Below, one piece after another: positions 31,109 through 40,580 of a DNA stretch of 52,616 bases. How positions within the stretch are numbered: position 1 is the stretch's first letter; each line of letters begins with the position of its first letter. Source of the stretch: Candidatus Peribacteria bacterium (lineage in GTDB: Bacteria; Patescibacteriota; Gracilibacteria; Absconditabacterales; Absconditicoccaceae); assembly GCA_031276875.1 (NCBI GenBank), contig JAISMG010000013.1:1-52616 (forward strand), written 5' to 3'. The notes under the pieces were generated by a model. It was given only the letters and a program-made list of their open reading frames with translations, did not search any database and was not told the origin of the DNA. A program made the translations under genes and the position numbers.

Positions 31109-31804
31109 TTAGTTTGCCAGCATAACTGCGACAACCCGTATGCCTACGATTACTCCTAGAGCGAGAAGGAGAAGTACATTTTTGAGCAGGGAAGGTTTAC
31201 GGTTAGCTTTGGAAAGTGGGGGAGTTTCAGCTTTGTTTTTTCCGTTTCCTTTTTTATGTTTTAGTTGTCGTGCTTCAAATTCTTTCAAAATAATGTCTAC
31301 GATTTCTTCAGGGGTTCTTTCAGTGGTATCAATGACGAGCGTATAATTTTCATACTTCCATACTTCAATATTATACAGCTTTTTGTATCTTTGTTGGTCT
31401 TTGAGGTTTCTTGCTTTTACTTCTGCCAATGCTTCTTCAAGAGTGCTGAAAACGTCGGTTTTTCTGTTCGCTCAGAAAATTCTCTGACCGGCAACGGTTT
31501 CATCTACATCGAGGAGGATTTTGAAGGCGTGCGGTTGGGCATAAAATCCCAGTCTACTGTCCAAAATGACCTTATCGGTCAGCTTGAGATTTTTTTGATA
31601 TTCTTCGTATTTCAAGTCAAATTCTTGTTGATTTTCCGGTTTATCTCCGAGGAGATTAAAATCCTGAATATTTAATCCCATTTCCTTTGCTAACGTTCTT
31701 TTCATATCACCAATGGAAATAATATCATAGTGGAGAGCATTTGCGAGCAGTTTTGCAACGGTTCCTTTGCCACTTCAGGCTTTTCATCAGAGAGTAATGA
31801 GCAT
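31109..31804 (-). CDS. Cytidylate-kinase-like P-loop protein with C-terminal TM segment
   Basis: 231 aa. The P-loop LGGKAGSGKGTVAK contains three TGA-encoded glycines. YDIISIGDMKRTLAKEMGL resembles the NMP-binding region of CMP kinases (AAA_18/Cytidylate_kin2-like). ILDSRLGFYA and LLDVDETVAGQRIFG correspond to later kinase motifs, and VIDTTERTPEEIVDIIL is the usual cmk-like ending. A Lys/Pro-rich linker and one TM helix (NVLLLLALGVIVGIRVVAVM) are then added, so the kinase may be membrane-tethered. Confidence 0.75.
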
Positions 31805-32121
31805 TTTGGAGAGAGGTAAGATAAAGTGATGGTGAGTGTAGGGATTTTGATAGGATTTTCAATGGTTTATCAGCTAAACAAAATGTAATGGTTGCCTTTT
31901 CCCCTTGATACTATCATTAAGTGCAAATTTAGTACTACCCAAAATCTCCGCAAACTTGACAAAAAACTGATAGTATTGGTATAGATTGGTTGCTTTCATC
32001 TCTTCTCCAATGGCTGTTGCTTACTTGTTAAAGAAATCTCATTATTTTCTAAGAATCTACTTGACTTTATATATACAAATGATTATAGTAGCAATACTTT
32101 TATTTACTATTTCTATTACTA
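31805..32121. other. Intergenic region with a 9-bp inverted repeat and a promoter
   Basis: ATACTATCA (about 31909) and TGATAGTAT (about 31968) can pair across 50 bases. No coding frame seen. A promoter for the WG-repeat gene sits at its right end. Confidence 0.45.
32061..32089 (+). promoter_or_regulatory. Predicted promoter TTGACT-N17-TATAGT
   Basis: -35 TTGACT 32061-32066, -10 TATAGT 32084-32089, 33 bases before the start at 32122. Confidence 0.5.
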
Positions 32122-32871
32122 ATGAATGAAAACACACCAAATTCCACTTTCCCAGAAGGGGAAAATCCTAGAAAAGGGATATGATTAAACCCAGAAACAG
32201 GAAACGATTTAGGTAAAACACTTTCGACTATTCCACAGGAAGGGAGTGATAATATAGTGGATAAAGAAACCGATGAGGTATTATCTTTATTTTCTCATTT
32301 ATCTCCTCTTACTTGTAAAAATATAGGTAAATATTATTATGTAAGTGACTTTTCAAAAGGATTGGCTAGAGTGATAAAGGATGGGAAAATTGGATTGATT
32401 GATACAACAGGGAAAGAAATCGTTCCTTGTGAGTATGATAGAGTAGATGAGTTTTTAAAAGAATTTGCTTGCGTGAAAAAGTATGGAAAATGGGGATTTA
32501 TTGATAAAAAAGGAAAAGCAGTCATTCCTTGTAAGTATGATGATGTAGATAACTTTTCAAAAGGATTGGCTAGAGTGAAAAAGAATGGAAAATATGGATT
32601 GGTTGATAAAACAGGAAAAGAAGTCCTTCCTTGTAAGTTTGATAGTCTTTCTTACTCTATGCAAGATGGAGAAATGGTTATCATAGTTGAAGATAGGAAA
32701 GCTCGTTATCTTCTCACTCTTCCAAAAAACTTTGCACAAATAGCAGAAGAAGCATCAGAAACAGAAGAAACACTAGAAGATAACCAAAAAAAGGAATTGA
32801 AAGCAATGTATACAGAACTTCAAGATGAAAATTTTCCCACCGAAAATCTCCCCGATAATGAAAAAAAGTAA
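32122..32871 (+). CDS. WG-repeat (KWG Leptospira-type) protein
   Basis: 249 aa. Three WG-type repeats are visible: FSKGLARVIKDGKIGLID, FLKEFACVKKYGKWGFID and FSKGLARVKKNGKYGLVD, each followed by (T/K)GKxxxPCxYD. Acidic N- and C-terminal tails flank them. There is no signal peptide. WG repeats are beta-propeller or solenoid binding modules; the partner is unknown. One TGA=Gly occurs in RKGIGLNPET. The internal DNA repeats are similar but not identical. Confidence 0.8.
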
Positions 32872-32983
32872 AAAATTCTGAAAAATCACCAAAAAATGCA
32901 AAAAATCTCATCTTTGAAATTCGGCTTCTTAAGCTGTTTTTCTCTTATCTATAAAAAAAGTACAAAAAAAAGTGCCAAAAAAT

Positions 32984-33011
32984 TTGCAAAATATTTTTTT
33001 TCGAGTATACT
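32984..33011 (+). promoter_or_regulatory. Promoter of the large non-coding transcript
   Basis: TTGCAA 32984-32989, 16-base spacer, TATACT 33006-33011: a near-consensus match to the other promoters of the window. It is followed at 33016 by the first hairpin rather than a start codon. Confidence 0.65.
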
Positions 33012-33017
33012 AATACC

Positions 33018-34373
33018 GTCATCAAGAAATGATGACATTCGGAAGAGTGGTCTTTAAAAGTTGCTATGAGTCATCCCCTTTGTAATTAGTATCATCATTA
33101 ACGGAATGTTTTGTTTTCCTCCCGAGAAAATATCAAACATCTCTGATGATATTGTCACTTGTCCCGCATTCTTGCGAGGATAAAGGATATACCCACTAGA
33201 GGAAACGAATCAAGATACCTAGGTTCTTCGATGTTATCTTACACTATTCTAAAAAATTAGGATTTGTAAGCTGTATCATCGCGGTTCTCCTACCCTTATC
33301 AAGTAGTAGAACAATTATCTAGCATATCTTACCTCCTATAAAAGAAAAGTCATTGTAAAGCACCGACCTTTATGAGTTTTAACGCTTTTCGGCACTAATG
33401 AATGTGCAAATCATTCTTGGTAGCTTCCAGAACTTAGAGAAATCTCTGTTCGTTATGAGTATTTGTAGGAAGAGCCCTAAAAAGCTGTCATTCAAATGAA
33501 AGAGGCATTTGAATACGTAGATTATGATTGTATTGAGACTATGAGTATGATTGCAAGATTATCAACCGTTTACGGTAACGTATGCGTTGTGATAAGTAAA
33601 AAGGATACTACAATATATCTGTAAAGATAGTACTGATTTCTTAATTTCAAAAAAATTAGGAACTGTATCTTTCAAATAGTGGTTTTGCTTTTGCATTGTT
33701 CACTAGAGATAAGTTGTTCACGAAGCCTTCAGGTCTGCCTGATTACTTCAGGGTTGTTAGAGATTGTCCTTTACTGGATATCTTCTAATAGAATGTGAGA
33801 TAGCACTTTTGTCACCTTCCTTTATCTGGGTTCAGATTGTTATGCTAGTCTTTGTACTAATTACAGGCAATCTCCAGATAAAGGAAGCTTGGTCTTTAAA
33901 TGTATATGATAAAATCCGTGTATCATTGGTCGTAGTCCTCCAAAAAATATACTACTGTTTACGTTCCCAACGTTTATATCGAGTATATTTGCTACGTATC
34001 ATCACTTGTCTCGCACTAATGTTCTGCATTATTGCCTGATAAAGAATTGCTTACCTTTCTTCTCTGTTTTGTTGTTTCATTACTTTGAATGCGGTAAGTA
34101 GGATGCTATACCAGCTTATGAAAATAAGTTGCTCAAAAAGGGATTTGCTGTACTGTCTCTAGAGATATACTAGATTGCTTTATCACAAAATGGTGAAGGA
34201 CTAGCATATCAAAATTAGCTTGTCTAATTGAGAACGTATAGAAGAAAATCTTTAGGTTCGCCTGAATTTTCAGGGGTAAGTGTGCTGAAGCATTCCTGTT
34301 TCTTCCACTTGCATCATATCATTTAAGCCTTCTTCCCTTGGAAGAAAGTTAATCATTATGGTTAGCTTTTTTT
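33018..34373 (+). ncRNA. Candidate large structured RNA, about 1.36 kb
   Basis: No convincing ORF with code 25 on either strand, but many local hairpins: CCG-TCATCA/TGATGA-CGG (33016-33042), GTTCT-CTAC/GTAG-AGAAC (33284-33312), GAATG/CATTC (33400-33416), GAAC-AGAG/CTCT-GTTC (33430-33451), ATTCAAATG/CATTTGAAT (33490-33514), TCAGG/CCTGA (33729-33742), a 14-bp pair CTTCCTTTATCTGG/CCAGATAAAGGAAG (33816-33829, 33874-33887) and CCTGA/TCAGG (34261-34274). A promoter precedes it and an intrinsic terminator ends it. It shows none of the tmRNA, RNase P, SRP or rRNA signatures known to me. It could alternatively be a decayed gene. Confidence 0.55.
34348..34373 (+). terminator. Intrinsic terminator of the large RNA
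   Basis: GTTAATC (34348-34354), loop ATTAT, GGTTAGC (34360-34366) pair over 7 positions with G-U pairs, followed by seven T. Confidence 0.55.
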
Positions 34374-34380
34374 CTATTTG

Positions 34381-34533
34381 GATTCTTCATTTCAGCCTTC
34401 GGCTTTCGTCAACGTCCATACAGTCATTCTGAGCCCGTCTACGCAGTCATTCTGAGCGTAGCGAAGAATCCAGACAGAAGCATCCACATACAAGATTATT
34501 CACTTCAGCCTTTGGCTTTCGTTCAGAATGACA
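34381..34533. repeat. Dispersed repeat cluster, GTCATTCTGAGC family
   Basis: Two direct GTCATTCTGAGC copies, one with GTAGCGAAGAATCC, and an inverted GTTCAGAATGAC, with TTCAGCCTTCGGCTTTCGT and its variant TTCAGCCTTTGGCTTTCGT flanking. It lies between the large RNA terminator and the end of clpP. Intergenic copy of the family also found inside surface-protein genes. Confidence 0.75.
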
Positions 34534-34547
34534 ACAAAGCACGCTCA

Positions 34548-35132
34548 TTACTTAATGATTTTATCAATAATTCCATATTTCAACGCTTCTTCACTTGCCA
34601 TTCGATTGTTTCTTTCCATATCATTTACTGCTTTTTCATACGTTTGTCCGGAGTTATTCGCGATAATTTCAGTCAGAATTTTTTTCACTTTGAGCATTTC
34701 TTCTGCTTCAATCTGAATATCGGTAGCTTGTCCGCTAATTCCTCCCCCAGAAATCAACGGCTGATGTATCATAATTTTGCTGTTGGGCAAGGCAAATCTT
34801 TTGCCTTTTGTCCCTCCACTGAGCAGTACTGCACCCATAGAAGCAGCTAATCCCACGCAGACCGTAGAAATATCACATTTAACATATTGCATTGTATCAT
34901 ACAGTGCCAATCCACTATACACTTCTCCACCCGGACAATTGATATACATTGTGATGTCTTTGTCGGGATGTTGTTTTTCGAGGAAAAGAATTTGTGCAAT
35001 CACCGTATTCACAAAATGTGCTTCAATCGGGTCTCCCACAAAAATAATTCTATCTTCTAGCAATCTAGAATAGATGTCATATACTCTCTCTCCATTTTTT
35101 GTTTTTTCGATAACGGTAGGAATAAGGACCAT
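34548..35132 (-). CDS. clpP: ATP-dependent Clp protease proteolytic subunit
   Basis: 194 aa. [45 protein letters not shown] (Ser98) and KIMIHQPL (His123) are canonical ClpP. At the third triad position the usual ERDN/ERDR is MERNNRM, so Asp is replaced by Asn175 (aligned from the QATDI segment). A Ser-His-Asn triad is known for Listeria ClpP1. ClpX/ClpA are not in the window. No neighbour suggests an operon. Confidence 0.92.
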   Translation of the reverse strand: MVLIPTVIEKTKNGERVYDIYSRLLEDRIIFVGDPIEAHFVNTVIAQILFLEKQHPDKDITMYINCPGGEVYSGLALYDTMQYVKCDISTVCVGLAASMGAVLLSGGTKGKRFALPNSKIMIHQPLISGGGISGQATDIQIEAEEMLKVKKILTEIIANNSGQTYEKAVNDMERNNRMASEEALKYGIIDKIIK

Positions 35133-35215
35133 AGTTGTAAGTAGAAAAAGATAAAAAATCTGATTACGATTAGTGTATACGGTTTATGAGAAGAATTTCA
35201 ACCTGAAATTTTCTG

Positions 35216-35243
35216 TTGCATTTTTCCTCTCTTTAGCTATAAG
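35216..35243 (+). promoter_or_regulatory. Predicted promoter of pduL
   Basis: TTGCAT 35216-35221, 16-base spacer, TATAAG 35238-35243, 36 bases before the start codon; an AAAAAGCTGA motif on the minus strand follows at 35249-35257. Confidence 0.55.
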
Positions 35244-35278
35244 AGACATCAGCTTTTTATCTTTTTTTTCCTACTATA

Positions 35279-35848
35279 ATGAGAGTACCAATTGGAATAT
35301 CCAATAGACATCTACACTTGTCGCAGGCAGACGCAAACACGCTCTTTTGACCAAATTATGAATGCAAACAAATCAAAGACCTTTCTCAGCCGGGACAATT
35401 TGCGTGTGAAGAAACCTTGACCATCAAATGACCCAAAGGAGAAATTTCTGGCGTTCGTGTGCTTTGACCTTACAGAAAATTTACGCAAGTGGAAATTCTC
35501 GCTTCTGACAATTACAAACTTGGCACCAAAGCTCCTGTTCGCGAAAGTGGTGATTTGGAAGGCAGTGCGGAAATTGAGATTATTTGACCTCAAGGAACGG
35601 TGCATTTATCACAAGGATTGATTATTGCTCAGAGACATATTCATATGAGTGTGGCTGACGCAGAGCAGTTTGGCGTAAAAAATGGTGATGTAGTGAAAGT
35701 AGCTACGCCGTGAGAAAGAGCGGTGATTTTTGAAAAGGTGATAGTGAGAGCAGATGATAAGTTTGCTTTGGATATGCATTTAGATATGGATGAGGCAAAT
35801 GCTGCGGGATTAGGTGCAGGTGCTTGGGGAGAAATTGTGAAAGAGTAA
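35279..35848 (+). CDS. pduL: PduL-type phosphate acyltransferase
   Basis: 189 aa read through five TGA=Gly codons. PIGISNRHLHLSQADANTLF, KDLSQPGQFACEETL and GVRVLGPYRKFTQVEI, with APVRESGDLEGS and IIAQRHIHMSVADAE, are diagnostic of PduL, a zinc phosphotransacylase (acyl-CoA + Pi to acyl phosphate). The paired His motifs SNRHLHL and RHIHM are the metal ligands. There is no microcompartment targeting extension and no shell genes, so it probably serves acetate/ATP metabolism as a Pta substitute; inference. Confidence 0.9.
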
Positions 35849-35880
35849 AAAAATGCTGACTTATGTAATGTTGATTTACT

Positions 35881-36285
35881 TTACTTTCACAGTTCTATTG
35901 CTCTTGCTTGAACTTTCTCTTCAATATAATGTAGTACTCCTTCCAGATTGGAAAGTACCTCTTCATTTTTAATCCTGATTAAGAGTATTTTTTCGGCTTC
36001 TAATATTTTTGTTCTTTTTTCGTCATATTCAGCCTGTGCTGGTTCATTATGGTATCCTCCATCTATTTCTATTCCCAGTCTCAATGTTACACAGTAAAAA
36101 TCTATAATAAAAAACAAGATAGGTTTCTGTCTGAGAAATTTATATCAAAGCATTTTTCTTCCCTTCAAAATACAATTCCATACCAATCCTTCTGTTTGCG
36201 TCATCGTGTCTTGCCTTCTATTATGTTGAGCATAAAGAATGAGTTTTGGAGAATAGAGGTTGCATTTAGTGTTTTTGGTTTGCAT
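35881..36285 (-). CDS. DUF559 endonuclease-like protein
   Basis: 134 aa. The pattern LYAQHNRRQDTMTQTEGLVW, KMLGYKFLRQKPI, FFIIDFYCVTLRLGIEIDGG and YDEKRTKILE matches DUF559/Vsr-like (PD-(D/E)XK) proteins, with IDFYC and EIDGG giving the predicted Asp and Glu of the site. A TGA supplies the Gly of LGYKF. DUF559 proteins are widespread and sometimes found near mobile elements; a MITE-like repeat lies upstream. Confidence 0.75.
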
Positions 36286-36333
36286 AGAGGATAATATGAT
36301 GATAAAGCGGTTTTTTTGTTGATGAAGACGTGG

Positions 36334-36597
36334 TGCTAAACCCTCTTCCCTCTTTCCTCCTTTCAGTCGTCATTCGGGAATTCCCCCTACAAGGGGGAAA
36401 CCATATAAAGTTCAACGGTTGACTTTTTCTTCTTTATTAGTTGTTATTTGGGAATTATAAGCAGAGGAGTATCTATATAAAATCATAGTTTATAGAGATA
36501 GTATATAGCAAGAACATTCTATGGTTTTCCCCTTCTAGGGGAAATGTTCTGAAACGGAGCGTTAGCGAACGTTGAAGGACAAAGGGGTTTAACAGCA
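36334..36597. mobile_element. MITE-like inverted-repeat element, about 264 bp
   Basis: The ends TGCTAAACCC and GGGGTTTAACAGCA are imperfect inverted repeats. Next to each is a nested hairpin, TTCCCCCT/AGGGGGAA (36381-36399) and AGAACAT...TTTCCCCT/AGGGGAAA...ATGTTCT (36511-36550). The two halves align imperfectly over about 70 bases in inverted orientation. No ORF. It sits in the 330-bp gap between DUF559 and dnaA; target-site duplication not clear. Confidence 0.5.
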
Positions 36598-36618
36598 AAC
36601 AAACACCAAACTTCCCAC

Positions 36619-38094
36619 TTACTGCTCAATCCACTCTACAAATACTTGATAGTCGTGTTGCAAGGTCTCCTCTGTAGGGGATTTCAGCTTTTTTTCAATA
36701 TTGGAAATAGCATAAATCGCGGTAGCGTGATTTTTCCCTCCAAAATATTCACCAATTTTTTCCAGCGTTCGCTTAAAATACTTTTTGGCAAGCAACATCA
36801 ATACTTGTCTGGCAGTCGAAACTTCCTGTTTTCTGCTACTGGATTTGAGTTCGGCAACGGAAAGGGCATAGTAATTCGCAACCATTTCCACAATCGTATC
36901 AAAAGACTGTTCAGATTTTTTATTTTGTGAAGAGACTTCTTCCGTCGAGAGACGATTTCCTCCCGTATATCCTAGCGTTTGCAAACACGCATACACATCA
37001 TCTTCAGAAACCTCTCTTCCCGACAGCTTTTTCCTCGTGAGGAGAATATTCAAGGCTCCTTCCAATTCACGTACATTAGTTTTAATATGCTGAGCGAGGA
37101 GAGAAAGCAGCTCAAAATCAATGCTTTCCTGCTTCGCATCCAGTTTCGCTTCCAAAATAGCAATTCTCGTTTCCAAATCGGGAGCGTGAATATCAGCAAC
37201 CAATCAGAGAGAAAATCTGCTTTTTAATCTCGGTTCGATATGCAACAGTTCTTTCGGCGGACGGTCAGAAGAAATAATCACCTGCTTTTTCTTCATATGA
37301 AAATCATTGAAAATATTGTGAAACACCTCTTGCGTCTTGTCCTTGTCCGCGAGAAACTGAATATCATCTATCAGCAACGCGTCCACATCATCAAATTTCC
37401 TCATCAGCGTATTCATCTTGTTTTGCCTGAGTGCTTGCACGATTTCTTCCACGAGTTTGGTGGCAGGCAGATAAATCGCGACTTTTTTTGCGTCGTTCAG
37501 CGTGATTTCGTTTCCAATTGCCTGCATCAAATGGGTTTTTCCTAGCCCCACATTTCCATAAATAAAGAGGGGATTGTAAGCAGTGCCGGGATTTTCAGCG
37601 ACAGCTTTTGCTGCTTCATAGGCAAATTGATTATTCGCACCTGCAATGAAATTATCAAACCTGAAATTCGGGTCAAACAAAATCCCAAAATAGGAAGATA
37701 ATTCAGACTTTATCTCTTTTTCGACAGGTTCCTTTGGGGGAGTGTCTTTGATATTAAGAATTTTTTTAAGGTCAATCAAAAGCTGACTTCCATTAGAGAA
37801 TGGAGGATAAATGAGATATTCAAGGTCAAATTGTGGATTGTAGAGTTCGTGAATAGCTTCTTTGAGAGATTTATTAAAAAGTTTTTTTGCTTGCGTGAGA
37901 GCAAATTCATTCGCAAATCCGAGGTACACTTTCTTTTCAGTATCTTCAATGTTGATAATTCCTGCTTTGGGAAGAAAGGTAATGAGTTTTTTGTGGTCGT
38001 GTTGAACAGAAATATGCAAAATTATCTTGGTTCGCAAGTCGGTAAGATAAGCTTTTTTTTCTGGGGTGAATTGTTCGGGCAGGTCAAGGAGCAT
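36619..38094 (-). CDS. dnaA: Chromosomal replication initiator DnaA
   Basis: 491 aa with one TGA=Gly joining the two halves (SRFSLGLVADIHAPDLETR). The AAA+ domain has PLFIYGNVGLGKTHLMQAIG (Walker A, 180-187), ALLIDDIQFLADK (Walker B, about 240-247) and SSDRPPKEL. Domain IV has the DnaA signature region KYFKRTLEKIGEYFGGKNHATA. The 110-residue N-terminal part is divergent. dnaN and gyrase do not flank it, and I see no convincing cluster of DnaA boxes, so an origin cannot be placed here. Confidence 0.93.
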
Positions 38095-38122
38095 GAGAAG
38101 GAAAGAAAAATAAAAATCTGAA

Positions 38123-38782
38123 TTATTTTTTTGCTTGGATAAATAAACAATATTTATTTCCTCGAACTATTTTACAAGAAAATCCTTCGTTTTCAATAAG
38201 ATTTTTAAGAAAATCTTTATTAAAATTTATTCGCTTAAATGCAGTTCATTTTTTTCCTTTATATATAGGAGTAAGTTCCACTTCTGCATATGCTTTATCT
38301 TTTACTCTTCCAGAAAGTTGTATCAAAAACTGTCCTTTGGGTTTTAAAAGACTTGATAGTTTTTGTAAGAGTTTTTTTGTTCATTCCAAAGTTTCAGCTA
38401 ATCCTATATTATTTTCAAACATGGTAATGGTATCAAATTTTTTATCATGAGGCAGAGAAAAAATATTTCCAACCATAGTATTTGTATTTCCCATTTTATG
38501 AGCTACTTCTATTACTTTTTCTGAAATATCTATTCCTACTACGTTTCACTGTGTATTTAATAGTGGAAAATAATTTGCTGTTCCACAACCAATATCCAAA
38601 ATATCTCCATAACATTCATTGATTATTCTCTTTTCTATACGAGAAAGTTGTGCTACACTTCTAAAGTATCTCTCTAAATGATGTTCATCTATACTTCCAT
38701 AAATTTCCATAAAAAATGGTTCATATTTTCCATGGAAGTGGTCATATAATGCTTCTCAAAATACATCCATTGCTTTTTTCAT
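38123..38782 (-). CDS. Class I SAM-dependent methyltransferase
   Basis: 219 aa from ATG 38782 (MKKAMDVFGEALYDHF). Motif I ILDIGCGTANYFPLL, motif II VVGIDISEKVIEVA, and ITMFENNIGLAETLEGTKKL are typical of a Methyltransf_11/25 fold. Four TGA codons occur, so a standard-code search misses it. It lies 44 bases after the MazG gene and may be co-transcribed. Substrate unknown. Confidence 0.8.
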
Positions 38783-38826
38783 CAAGATATACTGTTTGAG
38801 GTAAAAAAGATTTAACAAATAATTTT

Positions 38827-39219
38827 TTACTTTTCTTTATATGTTTTTTGGTGTTCTGCTTGCAAGAGCAACTTTTGTTGAACTTTGATATCTTTCCACT
38901 CTCAACGATCTTCCCCTTGTTCATTTATCCTTCCGGAAAACTTTTGGTAGCACCTTTCAAAGACCTTTTCAGGACTAGTGATTTTCCCTTCACTTGCTAA
39001 TGCATTGAGTAAGGTGATATAATCCCAAAAAATATCTCCTAGTTCATCTTCCAAATATATCGTATTATCTGCTTTATTTTCATCCTGTGCTTCATCTATT
39101 TCTTTACGAATTTCTGTAAAGTAGGTTTGAGCACCTTGATATCGGTCATCTTTTTGACGTTGAAAGTTCTCAATCCTTGTTTTGGAAAGAGTAAAAATGC
39201 GTTGGATATCTTGTATCAT
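38827..39219 (-). CDS. MazG-like nucleotide pyrophosphohydrolase
   Basis: 130 aa. The MazG helices are seen in YFTEIRKEIDEAQDENKAD and IYLEDELGDIFWDYITLLNA (ExxE and ExxD metal ligands), followed by SPEKVFERCYQKFSGRI. A TGA=Gly after EDR takes the frame to the TAA at 38827. Family members hydrolyse NTPs, often house-cleaning. Flanked by two methyltransferases on the same strand. Confidence 0.75.
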
Positions 39220-39251
39220 TCTAAAGAAAAAATGAAATAAAAGTCTGATTT

Positions 39252-39782
39252 TTATTGCTTTTGTAAAACGACATATCCAACGTGGAATTTCTCATTTTTG
39301 ACGTGGGGAACTGGATTATAATATTGTCCAAAGTCTTTCACGTTAAATTTTCCTTTCAAGCCCTTAAAATCATCTAAATCGTATTGGTACAGCGTTTTAT
39401 CACTTTTGATAGCATAAGAATCTGGATAATGATAGGTAATGAACGTTATCCCTCCACGTACCAAATAATCGTGAATATTTTGCATTAACGTCGTGATAAC
39501 AAAGCTTTTGGGATAAAACATTGCAATATGTTTCGCAATAATGAAATCATATTTTTTCGTAAAGGTGAAGTCTTCTACTTTAGCGTTGATGAACGTAATA
39601 TTGGGATGAGTTTTGAGATAATCAGGATATTCTCCGTTATTTTCGACATCATCTACCACATCTACGTGGGCTCCATAGCTGGCCGCTAAAATACTAAAAT
39701 ATCCTTTTCTAGCTTTCAAATCAAGGATTTTTTGAGGTTGGTGAATTTGAATTAGTTCACTGACAAGTTTAGCTCATTGCAT
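39252..39782 (-). CDS. SAM-dependent methyltransferase-like protein
   Basis: 176 aa. KILDLKARKGYFSILAASYG corresponds to motif I of class I methyltransferases, but the usual G-x-G is degenerate (DLKARKG). VDVVDDVENN and FIIAKHIAMFYP correspond to later motifs, and LVRGGITFITYHYPDSY to motif VI. The start at 39782 includes a TGA=Gly in MQGAKLV. 32 bases upstream of the MazG gene. Substrate unknown. Confidence 0.65.
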
Positions 39783-39874
39783 TTTGGAAATATTTAGAGA
39801 GTAAAGAGTAAGAAGAAAGAGAGATAATAAAGCTGTTTATATTTTTGAATTGAGCGGACAGTAATCTGCCGACT

Positions 39875-40387
39875 TTATTCAAAGAATTGCTCCAGTCTCA
39901 CAATATCCAAATCTGGTCTCGTTTCATTCAAATCATCAAGCGTGAAATCCTGTAATTTGTCATTGTACGTTTGGCAAATATCTTCAATCAATACCAGATT
40001 AAACCCTCTATCATAAGCTTCTTCTACAAACATTCTCACACAAAGATTAGTTGGAATGCCTACAACTACCACATTACTAATCCCTAACAATTCTTTTTCT
40101 AATTCCGTTTGGTAAAAGGAAGAGATTTTGTATTTGGAAAGTATAATATCTCATTCTTGAGAGAGGAGTTCTTCTATTATTTCAGACAAGGGGTCTGCTG
40201 ACGAAAAGGGACCTTGTGTTTCCTGATGTCTGATAAAAATAATTTTATAGCCCATTTCCTTTGCATACTGAATAAGGTACATAGCTTTTTCTATCAAAAC
40301 ATCCATATTACGGAGATAGTAATCAGATTTTTTTTCTCTCCATACTTCTTGGAGTCAGATAAGCACTAATGCTGTGTCGTTTTTCAT
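39875..40387 (-). CDS. Isochorismatase-fold cysteine hydrolase, catalytic Asp replaced by TGA-encoded Gly
   Basis: 170 aa. The fold is clear: a DTALVLI-G-LQEVW start, IIFIRHQETQGPF, LSKYKISSFY (Lys) and VVGIPTNLCVRMFVEEAYDRG with the nucleophile Cys116. In active relatives the start reads (V/I)D(M/L)Q, with Asp as the catalytic base. Here codon 11 is TGA (40355-40357), read as Gly, so the triad lacks its Asp. Perhaps an inactive or binding protein. Nicotinamidase-like relatives are the closest by pattern. Confidence 0.75.
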
Positions 40388-40580
40388 CTAAATTGGTAGT
40401 AAGATATAAAAGCATTCCCTATACAACCACAAAGGAACACGTGATAGTATACGGTTTTCCTAGTAGCATTCAATGGAAAAACACAAAAAAAAAGCTGAAC
40501 TTGAAAAAGTACGTCTAATCGTTATTTCCATAGTAGATTTATCTATCTTGAAATATTTCATTCAGTTCTGAGGAGGTATA

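Noticed and set aside
33764-34039. Hydrophobic 91-aa ORF inside the large RNA region
   Set aside because: No start context, no family pattern, and it overlaps the 14-bp inverted pair and other hairpins; it looks like chance coding.
36286-38160. Replication origin next to dnaA
   Set aside because: No convincing DnaA-box cluster or dnaN neighbour; the flanking gap is better explained by a MITE-like repeat.
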